Source: Rugalucina vietnamica (lineage: Eukaryota > Mollusca > Bivalvia > Lucinida > Lucinidae). From it: 64,000 nucleotides of DNA. The stretch lies in contig OZ024880.1 of assembly GCA_964017185.1 (NCBI GenBank), positions 35,306,329-35,370,328 on the forward strand, written 5' to 3'. The notes beneath the pieces were generated by a model. That model did not search any database. It saw only the letters and a program-made list of their open reading frames with translations, and was not told the origin of the DNA. A program made the position numbers and the translations under genes. This document shows, piece by piece, positions 12,601 through 26,800 of this stretch (the stretch's first letter is position 1; each line of letters opens with the position of its first letter).

Positions 12601-15600
12601 TGTGGTGAAAATTTGAAACAAATCAGGCAAAAGCTACTCAAGTTATTCAGCAAAGATGTCCAAATGTTGACGGAATGACGGAATCACGGAGTCACGGAAT
12701 CACGGAATGACGGACAGGCTGAAAACAGTATACCCCCCTAAAACTTCGTTTTGCGGGGGGTATAATAAAAAATTTCAAGCTTCTAACCTGCTTCTGTGAC
12801 TGTACAGATCGGTTTGTGTCAGACCTGGTCGGAAACTACAAAGACCAGTTTTCTCATCTCGCAGCTCATATGCTTATATGGTGTTATTATGGTGTTTGCA
12901 TTTGATAATAACTTATCGACTCCAGAATTAGGGAAAATTAGACCAACCTTATACATTTCTTCTCCAGTGTCTCCTCCTTCTTTTGTGAACTTGTCGTACG
13001 CCTCTCTAGCATACCTCTTCATCTTAATGATCCTGTAATAGAGAAATGAGCCGTTTAGAAGTAAAACTTGTCTTTCAAATTTCCGACCAGCTCCCGAGGT
13101 TATAAAACATTTTTCATGCTCAGCTCAGCTGAGACTAAAATTTATCCTGTTCATATATGTTAAAATTAGGGATGTCAACCGGAGTCCGAACGTTCGGACA
13201 AAGTGGGAACTCGGTAAATGCTCATGAACTTTTGATAATGGCATTATTTAATTTTGCATTATAGAGGTAGTTTGGGTAATGTTGTTCTAGTGTGATTTTT
13301 GTTACTTTTGTGAATGTAAATGAACTTTCATAAATAACATGGCGTTTCTGCGTCACATCAACGGAAACAACGCCAAGCTCAGTAACTCTTGATTATGAAT
13401 GTTCTTTCAAGGGAGCACTCGATTGACACTTATTTAAATGTACATGTAATATATGGCATGATCTGAAAAATTGCGAACGTTCGAACCATCCGGATGTTTG
13501 TTTCCGAACGTCCGAACCTTAAATTTGACCGAATGACATCCTTAGTTAAAATGCCAACAATTGTTAGCATTTTAACATTTATAAGCAGGATAAATTACTA
13601 GTTTTTGAGTTTTGAACCTGGATTTTCCATTAATTTTAAATATTTCAACATCTATGAGCCATTGAAATTTCATGCTCAGCTGAGCTGAGCTTGAAAAAAA
13701 GTTTTATCACCTCAAGGCCAGGTCTGACACAGACAGGGCCAGAGAGGAAGGCTAGAAGCTTGAAATTTATGAAGACGAGGCTTTATCCAATATCTAAGTG
13801 GCAAAAACAAAGTGCTGATCAGCTGTGCAGCTGATCTGCATATATTTTTTTGCATATGCAAAATGCATGTTTTGCCATAAGCCTCTTGAGCACACCACTT
13901 CATCTTAATAATCCTGTAATATAGAAATACATCCTCATCCTTGATGTGAACAATTTGAATTGTGGTTAAATGTCCTTCCACTCATTAGTCTTTCAGTCAT
14001 GTGGGGATGAAGCCACCATTCATTTCTATATATATATATATTATTTGTTTGGAGGTGGGGGGGGGGGGGGTCAAGTGGCAGCAGGGTTTGAGATGTTTTC
14101 CAATTAAATTAAGGCTGCACAAATTGAATAGACCCAAATTAGACTGCAATTACAGGGTCTAGTCTAGATCTTTGTTACATTTTTTGAGCATTTGCAGTAA
14201 TTTTCCCGTCTCCCAAACTCCAAAAAGAAATCTGTTATCTACAAAAGGGTCGTAACTCAAACATCATCTCAAAATTATTTCAAAATCTATCCAATCAAAT
14301 TAAGATCAACACAGTACTTTTAAGGTTTCAAGATGGAGATACATGTAATTAGATTATGTATTAAACATAGTCAATAAATACTGGTCAAAGGGAAGTAACT
14401 GTTGAGCAAGAAGGCCAAAAATTATTGCCAAACACAGATAACAAATGAACCGCGTTATGAGAAAACCAGATTTTCACATATGCGAAAACAAAGGCGCAGA
14501 TCAGCTGTGCAGTAACTGCACAGCTGATCAGTGCCTTTTGTTTTCGCTTCATGCATAGTACACATCCTCTTTTTTTCAAATGCGAAATTTCAAGCTTCTA
14601 TCCATCATCTGTGGCTGCAGAGACTGGTGTATGTCGAACCTGGTCGAAAGCCTCGGAAGACCGGTTTTCTCGCGTCACAACTAAAACTTTGACTAATCTA
14701 TGCGACCTACTTTTCATTTTCCTCAAACTTTCTTTCCAAGAACTGTTCCATAAATATCCTGTTATAGATCTGTTTAGGACAGTCACTGTACAGAAGGTAC
14801 AAAACTACACTCTGGTGGCGGGGATCTTGCAGGGGAAACAACTTGGGCAGGTTACACATCAACTCTCGGATACGCTTGTTTTCTGAATTAACAGCCTGGA
14901 ATAGATCATGACGAAATCAAGAGATGGGAAGCTGCAATACAATTGAGCCGTCTCGTGGGAAAACCAACAATGTGGTTTCCGAACAGGTCCGACACAAACC
15001 GGCCTGTACAAGCACAGAAAAGAGCTAGAAGCTTGAAATTTCGGATTTAAGTAGAAGAGGAATTGTACTATCCGAGTAGCAAAAAAAAAGGCGCTGATCG
15101 GCTTCGCGGTTACCGCGAAGCTGATCTGCGTCTTTGTTTTCGCCTATGCAGATTGTTGGTTTTCCCATGAGGCGGCTCAATTATGGTAGTGACATAGGAC
15201 ATGCCTCTGGACATTTTGAAACATTTCTTAACCTTCTGTCACCCCATTAACTTTGTCCTTATTTTTTGCTAGTCTGGTTTTTGATCTTTCTTTACTCATT
15301 TGAGCCGCCTCATGAGAAAACCAACAATCTGCATATGCGAAAACAAAGACGCAGATCAGCTTCGCGGTTGCTTCGCGGTAACCGCGAAGCTGATCAGCGC
15401 GTTTGTTTTCGCTACTCGGGTAGTACAATTCCTCTTCTACTTAAATCCAAAATTTCAAGCTTCTAGCCTTTTTCTATGCCTGTACAGCCTGTTTTGTGTC
15501 AGACCTATTCGGAAACCACATTGTTGGTTTTCCCACGAGACGGCTCATTTATACTGCCAACCTGTGACGAAATTTGCAAGACCAGGCTGAACATGTATAC

Positions 15601-17831
15601 CTGTTAGTGTGAAATCATAGGCCAAAATTAATATTCTTTATAAAGCGTTCAACAAACCTCATGAAATACAGCTACTAGTCCTTTCAACTTAGACTGTGCG
15701 TAAGAAAATCAACAATTTGGGTTACGACCAGGTCCGACACAAACCGGCCTGTACAGTCACAGAAGATGGCTAGAAGCTTGAAATCTTGTATTTAAGTAGA
15801 AGAGGGATTGTACTATCCGTGTAGCGAAAACAAAGGCGCTGATCAGCTTTGCGGTTACTGCGAAGCTGATCTGCGCCTTTGTTTTTGCCTATGCAGATTG
15901 TTGATTTTTCCATGCGGCAGCTCAGTTCATATGAGTGGTTTTCTATCATTTTTACAACCTATATACAATATATACAGCAGCCATGACAAACCTCATGAAA
16001 AGCAGCTTCCACCCCTTTCAATTCGTAAGTTTTGCTTGCAATTGCCTTCTTAAGGGCCTCATTTATCTCGTTGGCTGACAGTTTGGCGTGCATCTGTCCG
16101 ACGTCCAACTTCTGCTGCGACCTGGCTGACGGTGTAGACAGACTGGTCTGGGTCGACACATTACTAGAACTACTGGCCTGGGGGCTTCCTGGGTTGGAAA
16201 TAAATATGTAGAGCATTTGTTTCTATATTTGATTTTACATGCAACTTTTCTATCAACATACTTTACTCAAAGTAGTGCACTGTCCAGATTTTTTGTTGTT
16301 TTCTTTTGTTTTGTTTTTTGCAATCACCCTTAAATTATGAGAATAATTTCCTGGGCCCCCTTATAACACTTAATCTATCATAATATTAAATCTGGAAATG
16401 CTAATGGCCAAGATTACCTCCAGGTTAATCATCATGTACGGATGATTCATTTCTTCTTCCTTATATTTTGTCCCTTTAATTTGTTTTTTAACATCCCAGT
16501 AAACAATTCTTACGAATGCCTAGATGAAGCTAACATGCCCAGGGTAACATCAATTATTCTAGTAAATCTGTCTAAGAATACATACAAACAGGGGTAGAGT
16601 CGGAGTCTCACACTCCTAACACCAGGCCACTATGCTCTCTTTTTTAGAATTATCCTTCCACAATACACAACAACCTCTATATAGTTTGGGTCCAAGACAG
16701 TTTTCATGTTAGCTATCCAATTTGTGTTATAACAAGAGTAGCATGTATTGATATGTAGCAAATTAGTCTAAAATGACATTTTGGGTCTAGGAATGGTCCA
16801 TGTTATATCCAAATCCATGCTGAAATGAACGTATACTTGTACCTGCTTTCTGATCGACAACAATGGTGACATCAGCGTCCCCTCCCCCTGTAGCTTTCCG
16901 TGCCAGGTCTCTGTCCCACTTCACTATCTCTTCGGCAAAAGCCTTGTTATCACAGGTTACAATTTCTTTAAGGTCGTCGGGCAAGTTTTCAAGGTCAGCT
17001 GAACTGCCAGCCTCATTTTCATTGCCTATCACTGTAACCACGAATACATAAGTTGAATCAAATGTTAAAATAATTTCATCATCTTTAACATGTTTTTGCT
17101 TCATTATGGGAAATCTGTGTTTAGTGTTTCCAACCAGGCCCCGAGGTTGTAAAACGTTTTTCATCAACAACTCAGCTGAGCATGAAATTTCAATAACTCA
17201 TTAATACTAAAATAGCCAAGATCAGTTGAAAAATCTTGAATAAATCCCATAAGACAGTAATTTATCCTGCTGATAAATGTTAAAATGCCAATAACTGTTG
17301 GCATTTTAACATTTATCAGCAGGCTAAATTTTAGTCTCAGCTGAGCTGAGCATGAAAAAAGTTTTATAACCTTGGGGCTAGGTAACATACCTGAGCTAAA
17401 TGCCCAGAGATGGCAGGGTTTGCGCAGGATTTTTTTTTCTTTCGCCACCACTTTCGCCAATCTGATATTTTTTGTGCCATTTTCTTGAACTTTGTGCCAA
17501 ATTTTGGCCATTTTTTTTCGCCATAAAGATAGCTTCACTGTATTGCTTATCGGTTACAACACAAGAGAACTCCATATGGGCATTGAGTAGTAGTAGCCTA
17601 GTCTTATTTGTAGCGCCAGAATCCAACCAAATGCATGCTAAAAGTATTTCAGAAGCCTCTCAAAATGTTTCCTGGGTTGGTCCTGTACATATTTAGTTTG
17701 AGTAACTGATTAAGAATATGTTTTTTGCAGAAATGTAGATCTATAAAATATAACACCTCACACAGTGGTACTGATCAGTAATTATTAATTTCCCCTTTTT
17801 TTTATCTTTTGAAAAAATATCTATTGAAGAA

Positions 17832-17866
<35 letters not shown>

Positions 17867-20800
17867 TTTTAAAAGTTTGTACTTGTTCATTATCAACACG
17901 GGAGACAACTTATTAAATAATTAAAATCATGGTGTTTGCAAATTTAACCAAATAAATAATAGCTTTAAAAAATGAAACAAAACACAAATTGTATACTGAA
18001 ATAAGTGAGCAAAATAAAGATGCATCTAGAAATAAAAAGGTGTGATGATCATGTGCAGCTGAACAAGTTATTCTGTTGCTGAAAAAAACAGTCTTACTAC
18101 TTTAAAAACAAAACATATAAACGTTCATGATCGTGTTTAGAATGAATGAATTACTGTTGTAAGACATACAGTAGTGATGATCTTTTGCACTTGCCACTAC
18201 GTATGTTCTACGCAGTGTGTAAAATCAAACATGCGCTCATCAGCGCGTGTAATCTGTTTGCATAATTGAATCTAAACAACAGCAGAAGTGAAAGATTGTT
18301 GTCTATTGAATTCTCTTATCACTTGCAACGGTTGACTGAGTTTGTTTTGACAATCAGTGGCAGTAGGATTAAATTGATAATTAAGCTCAATTTTACAGGT
18401 AAATCAGTGGCAATTTTCACTGAATAAGTAATTTTTGGCTTAAAAAGGTGGCCTATTTTATCGCCAATTATTTTCGCCAATGTCTAATTTTTTGCGCCAA
18501 ATTTTCTGAAATGTCGCAATTTGCGAAAATGGAGATCGCTAGCGCGAACCCTGGATGGCTAGAGGCTTAGAATTTAAGATTAAGGAAGAAGGGGTATTGC
18601 ACTATACAAGTATATGTTATTCTATTTCAGTTCTGTAACCTTTTTTATTCAGTTTAACATCCCTTCCATGACAACATGAAAACCATTTTAAAATTGTTTG
18701 GCCTGGTCACTGCTAATCTGTTTTTTTTTTTTTTGTTTTTTTTTTTTGTTTAGTATATTTCAAGGTGGTGGGAAAATGGTAGTACCCTACAAAAAACATC
18801 TGGCAACTCCCCACCCAAACTGGACACAGCGATGAGATGGCTGAATGATTAAAAGTGGTAATGAATCAGTGACCCTAAATACTAGTCCCACAGCTAATCT
18901 ATTTGAGCCGCCACATGGGAAAACCAACAATCTGCATAAGCGAAAACAAAGGCACAGATCAGCTTCGCAGTAACTTCAAAGCTGATCAGCGCCTTTGTTT
19001 TCGCTACTCGGATAGTACAATTCCTCTACTTTCTAAATCCAAAATTTCCAGCCTCTGACCCATCTTCTGTGACGGTACAGGCTGGTTTGTGTCGGACCTG
19101 GACGGGGACCCAAATTGTTGGTTTCCTCATGCACAGGCTCATTTAACTTCACTCACCATTTTCCAGGTGTACCCTGGTTTTATCGACATACATCAGACAG
19201 TAGGCACTCGCGTTGTGGTAGCCGCCAACGCTCTCCTTCTCCAGCTCTTCCCAGGATGCATCGCTGACCGTGATGTCGTTGAACTTGAGCCACTGGTCGC
19301 GGCTGGGGTCGTGTATATATGCCCAGTAGTGGCCTGAGGCAGCCTGACCCTCGTGGACTAGAACAGCGTGTAAGGTATAGGGTTTCTGAAATAGTGAAAA
19401 AATGTTCATGTGAACTTAATTTTCGCTAATATTTGCGAGTTCTTTGCCTTGCGAATTCAAAGATCTCGCTAATAAATGATTCCTACAAGCTTTATTCAAT
19501 GGACATGCACTTGTTTGCAAATTCAAGAACTCTCTAATAATTCAAAAACAGAAAAATTGCAGAATAAAAATCGCACAAAAATTTCTGAATTTACTAGTTA
19601 TGGTGATGTCGTTAAACTTTAGCCTCTGGTCACACTGTGGGTCGTAGATATATGCCCAGTAGTGGAATCAAAAAAGCAGCAAATCACACAAATCAAATCA
19701 ACCCCCTTCAAATACAATATGAATCAGACAAATAGCAAAATAACCTCAGCATGCAATGACTGAATAACTGAGTCTTTGCATGAGAAAACCAACAATTTAG
19801 GTTTCGAACCAGGTCTGACACAAACTGGCAGGTACAGTCACAGAAGCAGGCTAGAAGCTTGACATTTCTGATTTAAGGAGAAGAGGGATTGTACTATCCG
19901 TGTAGCGAAAACAAAGGTGCTGATCAGCTGTGCAGTTACTGCACAGCTGATCTGCACCTTTGTTTTCGCCTAAGCGACTGTTGTTTGTTTTTTCATGCAG
20001 TTTTCATGCAATGATCTAACCTTAGTCATCTCTTCGTCACTATACATTCTATTGATAGAATCTTCTAATGTACCTATGTTCTCTTGAAGTTCTGTAAACA
20101 TAAAAAATGTTTGAAAGAAAACTGAGCCTGTGCGTGAGAAAACCAACAATTTGGGTTCCGACCAGGTCCGACACAAACTGGACTGTACAATCACAGAAGG
20201 TTAGAAGCTTGAAATTTCGGATTTATATAGAAGATGAATTGTACTATCTGTGTAGCGAAAACAAAGGCGCCTAAACCCTTTACCTACTATGTTTGTTTAT
20301 ATTTTTTGGCTACTGTTGGCACAATATTAATATTTTGATGTTTTTTGGCTACTGTTGGCAAAATATTAAAATATTATCAGACTGTTTATTTTTTGGTGTC
20401 CAAAAATGCAAGACATTGAGAAATTCAACAATCTGCATATGCGAAAACAAAGACACAGATCAGCTTCGCGGTAAGCTGATCAGCGCCTTTTCGCTATACT
20501 GATAGTACAATTCCTCTTCTTTCTAAATATAAAACTTCAAGCTTCTGGTCATTTTCTAAGCTTGTACAGCTCGTTCAGAAACATCCTGTTCAGAAACAAC
20601 ATTGTTGGTTTTCCCATGAGGCAGCTCATTTCTTCACAAAAACAGGCCTATGCAACGAACAGTTATAACTTTGCATTTAAAACTGAAAATACACAGTATT
20701 TATTTTTTTCTTAAAACATTGATTTTGGGTATACAGTAGAAACACCTCAGGTATACATTACCACATCCCCAAGGCAGTAACCATCATCTGTCTTGGAATA

Positions 20801-23800
20801 AAACAAATTAACTAGAGGACCAATGATCTTGTAAATGCTCACCTGAGATCTGGGATATATACCAAAAAACTTGTTTGACTATTATGGTCATGGGTGACCT
20901 ATATTGATCTTGCCATAAAATAGGTCAAGGTCATCACAGGGACATAATTTATGCATACATTGTAGTACTCTAGTCCACAATGCTACATGCCAAGTTTTGT
21001 TGAAATTGGTCCAACAGTTCTGGAGAAGATTTTTGAAGGGGTTTTACCATATAAGGACATGGCGGCCATCTTGGTCATGTGACCTGGATTATTTATGTAC
21101 AAACTGGTTCCCCCTTCCTATAGATACTTCATATCAAATTTAGCTTTGATTGACCAAGCGGTTTCAGAGAAGAAGATCTTTGACTATTATGGTGATGTAT
21201 ATTGACCCTAGGTGGGGGCAGACCAGACCCTAGAGTCCAATTTTTTTCAGAATCATTAATCTTCAGCCCATTTCCTATAAATTTTTCTAATCAAATGACA
21301 TTTTGACAATTTTCCCAATTAAAATGCATTGGCGACCTAAGTTGACCTTGCCATAAAATAGGTCAAGGTCATCCAAGGGTCATGATCTATATAAACTTTG
21401 TAGAGCTCCTCTCCCTGACGCTTCATGCCAAGTTTCAAAATCATAGGCCTTCTGGTTCTGGAGAAGAAGATTTTTAAAGGTTTTTGCTATTTATAGCCAT
21501 GGCGGCCATCTTGGTCATGTGACCTGGACCATTTATATAAACTTTCGTTCCCCCTTCCTATGGATGCTCCACATGAAGTTTGGCTTTGATTGGCCAAGCG
21601 GTTTCAGAGGAGAAGATCTTTGAAATTGTGGACAGACGGACAGAAGACAACGGCAGAGCATGGCCATCCTATAAGTTCACCATGTGAGCCGAGCAGGTGA
21701 GCTAAAAATTGTATACCCCCATATACCCCAGTTTTACTATATATAAAAGTGGGTGTTAGATGGTATACATTTGACCAACAAGTTATCCTGATGTACATAA
21801 GTTAACTCCCTACCTCTGACATCACTCTCCACTTCTGTCCGCCACCGATGTAAACAATCCTCTAAAACACGTAATTCACTATCAGCTATTCTACGGGGGT
21901 GGGGCGAGGTAACAACCTCCACTGTCCGACACACTTGGGGGGATTTGGGGGCAGGTTCCATTGAAATGTCTGGGGGAGTATTGGATAAAAGTTTGGAAGA
22001 GTCCATTGTAATATCAGGGATGGGGGTGGAGGCTGACATAGAACATTCCGGTGACTCTGTGACCTTGACAGTTGCCATGGTGATGTCTGACGGAGATCTG
22101 ACTGTTGCCATGGTAACATCAGGTGGAGATTTCACAGGAGACTGGGTTAGCACACTGAAATTTAAGCATCACATATTACTATATCATGAGCCTTTGCAGG
22201 AGAAAATGAACAATTCGGGTTTCCGACCAGGTCCAACACATACTGGTCTGTGCAGTCACAGAAGCATGCTAAAAGCATGAAATATTGGCTTTAAGAAGAA
22301 AAGGGATTGTACTATCTGTGTAGCAAAAGACAGTTACTGCACAGCTGATCAGGTTCTTTTTCGCACATGCATATTGTTGGTTTTCTGGTGAGGCAGCTCA
22401 ATGAGAGCAGTAGATATGCTGTGCATTTTCGAAGCGTCATGAGCAGATTCTTAGTAACAGCTATCATCATCTGGAAATGTATGCTTCCTCACCATCAGGA
22501 AAACATGTCCGTGTAATGTTTACCCCCTTGAACCCCACTTTTATATAGCAAAACTGGGGCTTGCAGGGGTATACCTATTTTTCTTATTTTTGCTCCAAAA
22601 CATAGATTGTGGGTACTCGTTAGAACCGCCTCGGCGAGGCGGTTCTAACGTGTGCCCACAATCTATGTTTTGAGCAAAAATAAGAAAAATATCACAAATT
22701 TTCTGCTGAAAATTTTCATTTTTTACAACTTAAATAATCTCTGTATATTGCATGGGCAAGTTTTCGTAATGCCGATAATGACTATAAAACACTATCATTA
22801 CTATTCATATTGATAAAAGGGACAATATTTTATTTCAAATTAATTTAATAACATTAAACAAAACCTACCTTGCATTAGGTGAAGGGGAGGTCATCTCTAC
22901 ATCTTGAGACACTACATGTTTACTGGAGTGATCCGGCTTTGTCCGGGCAAATTCTAAGGCATATAACAACACATCCTGCAGAGGAAATCTTTTACTTCCT
23001 GAACCATAGTTTATAAATCTGAAAAAAAAAGAGAAAATCATAGAAAGTGAAAAGAAACAGGCAAATACAAAGGTACTAAAGAGTGATTCCTTCGACTGTG
23101 CCGGGTGACCTTTGATAACAAATGAGCCGCCTCATGGGAAAACCAACAATCTGCATATGCGAAAACAAAGGCGCAGATCAGCTTCGCGGTAACCGCGAAG
23201 CTGATCAGCGCCTTTGTTTTCGCTACACAAATAGTACACTTCCTCTTCTTCTTTAATCCGAAATTTCAAGCTTCTAGCCACATTCTTTGACAGTACAGAC
23301 CGGTTTGTGTCAGACCTGGTCGGAAACCACATTGTTGGTTTTTCCACTAGGTGGCTCAAATGTATGTATTAATTGATCAGACTGCTTCAAATAGACATTT
23401 TTAGTACTGACATTCTTATCAGGCCATTAAGACATGTCCATGCACTTCATGTGACACTTGAAAAATCTCTGAAGATAGTAGAAACCCCTCCACTTACATT
23501 ACAAACAGTTGTCATGAGAAGTAAAGCAGCACAGTCAAAGAAAAACAATGATAGTTTTTTTTATCCTAACTGCATTTTCTTGATACACGAGCCTTCACAT
23601 GAGAAAACCAACAATCTGGGTTTAAGACCATGTCCGACACAAACCAGCCTGTACAGTTACAGAAGCAGGCTAAAAGCCTAATTGAAAGAAGAGGTATTGT
23701 ACTATGTATGGAGCAAAAACAAAGGCGCTGATCAGCTGTGGAGTTACTGCACAGCTGATCTGAGGCATTACTTTCGCATATGCAGATTGTTGATTTTCGG

Positions 23801-26800
23801 ATGTATTGAACTTAGGAATACAGTCTTTTTTAAACATTGGGACCAGGTCAGCTTGACAATGTGCAGACAAGAAATCTTAACTGGCCATGTCTAGACTTAA
23901 AACAGGCTAGTTATTTTTTGTAAATAATTTTGTTGATTTCATTCTTAATGTACCAGTCAAAAACTTTTCAGTTATGTCAAAACGATGCAGCCATATCCTT
24001 TTGATACTAGCTTAAAACCACTATCATATGGAGTAGACAGTCTACTCTCAGGGTGTCCACAATTTGAGCAAAGCAATATTCCCTGAAAATTCCCCCGACT
24101 CTAAGCAAATTTCCCTGACTCAAGTTTGTGTATTTTGCATGTAATTTTCTCACATCCTGGGAGTCCAGGGCTACAACTTGCTTTGGTTTCTTTGCAAAGA
24201 ATACTAGTTGTTTAAAATGTAATGAATAATTCTTAATGATTACAGCCAGGGAACTCTAAGTATGGCCATAATAACACCTAAGTTCTTTCTAATGTTGCAA
24301 ACAATCTATATAAATTTATTGATGAAATGTTGACTTCTTTGTGAAGTAGTGAAGAGATTACCCTATCAACTTGCCAACATAGAAATTATCTTCCTGACAA
24401 TTTTCATGTGGTGATTGATTTATAAAGCAAGTTAGATTGGAATACAATTGAAATCAGCAGATTTGGCCACCTTTTGTTGGTTCTCTTCAGCGTTGACCAG
24501 AGCAATTTGCAATTGATTTGGATTGTGGAAAAGTAGGAAATTTAAGTTTGGCCACCCCAACCAATTTGAAGATTAAGAAGTAATAAAAGAACCATTCAGT
24601 TACTTTGCCCATAGTTTGTCTTCTTTTGGTGTAATAAAAACACAATTCTCTTATTACTTTATTCAATTATTATAAAATCTAAATGTGAAGAAAATGCCTT
24701 TAATAGCCTTTATTATTGATATCTTTTGCAATTCATAAACTGGTCTTTTCAAAATTCCCTAGCTTTTCCCTGACTTGGCTGAAAATCAAAATTGCCTGAC
24801 TGATCTCAAAATTCCCTGACAATTCCCTGACCTTGAAAAAAGATTTTATTCCAGACTTATTCCCTGACCGTGGACACCCTGAGTCTCTTGTTTAAGGAAA
24901 CGACAGGCCAGCAGTATGGTTTCAAAACCCCAACCTCTCCCTCTCCTAGCCACGGCATTCTACAACATAATTTTGCTGGCTTTGTATAATCATAAAAAGA
25001 ATCGACTTACTTATCTAATCTAGCTTGCAATGAGTTTAATTCCTCCTTTAATTTCTTCCCCCGTTCTCGGCGTGCTCTGGTTTCCTGCTTATTCGAGTCC
25101 ATGTATCTGGAATTTACAAGTTTGGTTTGTTAATTTGTTTTGTGGTTTAATGACAAGGCAACAATAGGATGTAGCCACTACCTCCTCGATACAAATTAGT
25201 ACTATGGATAACTTTATAAAAATTAGTCCAGTATAGTAGTCTACACATTTAAGGTAAGTTTAATTTGAACGTATATGTATTCAAATAAATCATGTATATA
25301 TATAAATCTTACATAAATTTAATTCAAATTAAAACAGTGTTTTCTGAGGAAAACTATGTCCCCCCAACCGTTTAGTAATTGAAGTTTAGTTACCTTGTGA
25401 TATAAAGTTTAACTATGCAAGCCAGCATGACCATCTTGTTCTGTATGGTATGGTAGTATAAACTTGTTTTGGACTCTGTCTATGGGCAACACCCATAACT
25501 AGTTTGGCTTTCAATTTTTAAAGAGCATTTAATTCATTCTCATCCAGTATTATATATGTCATTTCATGATAGCTGTAATAGCATGGTATAACTCCGCTTT
25601 TTTGATACGGTACATTTCTGATATAAATATGGTCTATCAATGTACTTCTACGAGTTGTCGGTTTGGAAATGACTTGTGAAAAGCTTTCTTGAAGAGACAA
25701 TATCTTGGATTTTAGGAAGTCAACATTAAAATCACCAAGTAAAATCAACTTGTCGCAATCTAAACTCGTGTACAATATTGTAAATTGTCACAAAAATGTT
25801 TCAAGTCTAGTCTTGGAGGTCTATAGACATTGATCAATACGACAGGTGGATTGAATAGTTCAATTGCTTTACAAGATATTGCGTTGGAAATACTAATTTC
25901 AACAGTTTTTACAGACTCACAACCTTGAAAATTAGGTCAAGGTCACCAAAATCTAATCAACTCTGAGCCTTCTTGCAACAATGCTTCTGTGCAAGTTTGG
26001 TCAAAATCCATTAATTGGTTTACAAGATATTGCGTTGGAAAGTCTAATTTCAACATTTTTTTATGGACTCGTGACCTTGAAAATTAGGTCAAGGTCACCA
26101 AAATCTAAACAACTCTGAACCTCCTCACAACAATGCTTCTGCGCAAGTTTGGTCAAAGTCCATCAATTGGTTTACAAGATATTGCGTCTGAAATACTAAT
26201 TTCAACAGTTTTTATGGAATTGTCACCTTGGAAACTATGTCAAGGTCACCATAATCTTATCAACTCTGAGCCTCCTCCCAACAATGCTTCTGTGTAAGTT
26301 TGGTCAAAGTCCATCGATTAGTTTACAAGATATCCCATCAGAAAGACTAATTTCAACAGTTTTTGACTAGTGACCTTGAAAATTAGGTCATGATCACCAA
26401 AATCTTATCAACTCTGAGCCTCCTCCCAACAATGCTTCTGTGCAAGTTTGGTCAAAATCCATCAACTAGTTTACAAGATATCGTATCGGAAAAACTAATT
26501 TCAACAGTTTTATGGACTCTTGACCTTCAGAATTAGGTCAAGGTCATCAAAATCTAATCAACTCTGAACCTCCTCCCAACAATGCTTCTGTGCAAGTTTG
26601 GTCAAAAACCATCAATTGGTTTACAAGATATTGCGTTGGAAATACTAATTTCAACAGTTTTTATGGACTTGTGACCTTGAAAATTAGGTCAAGGTCACCA
26701 AAATCTAATCAACTCTGAGCCTCCTCCCAACAATGCTTCTGTGCAAATTTGGTCAAAGTCCATCAATTAGTTTACAAGATATCATATCGGAAAAACTAAT

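Larger units (their letters stand above)
9330..12770 (+). mobile_element. HINE-D (Helentron-like), interrupted by HINE-A
   Basis: Left tip TATACCCCCCGCAAAA recurs inverted in the terminal hairpin (CCCCCCTAAAACTTCGTTTT then GCGGGGGGTATAAT). Between are about seven ~180-190-base monomers (CTAGGAGGAGTTGATTTCAC), a nested element and a GACGGAATCACGGA simple repeat. Confidence 0.8.
9166..12869 (+). mobile_element. MITE-T copy split by a HINE-D insertion
   Basis: The left half (TGAGCTGC, perfect hairpin with the CAGCTGTGCAG core) ends near 9311. The missing right half (TTTCAAGCTTCT to GCAGCTCA) resumes near 12773. TA flanks both outer tips. The gap is filled by the HINE-D element. Confidence 0.85.
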
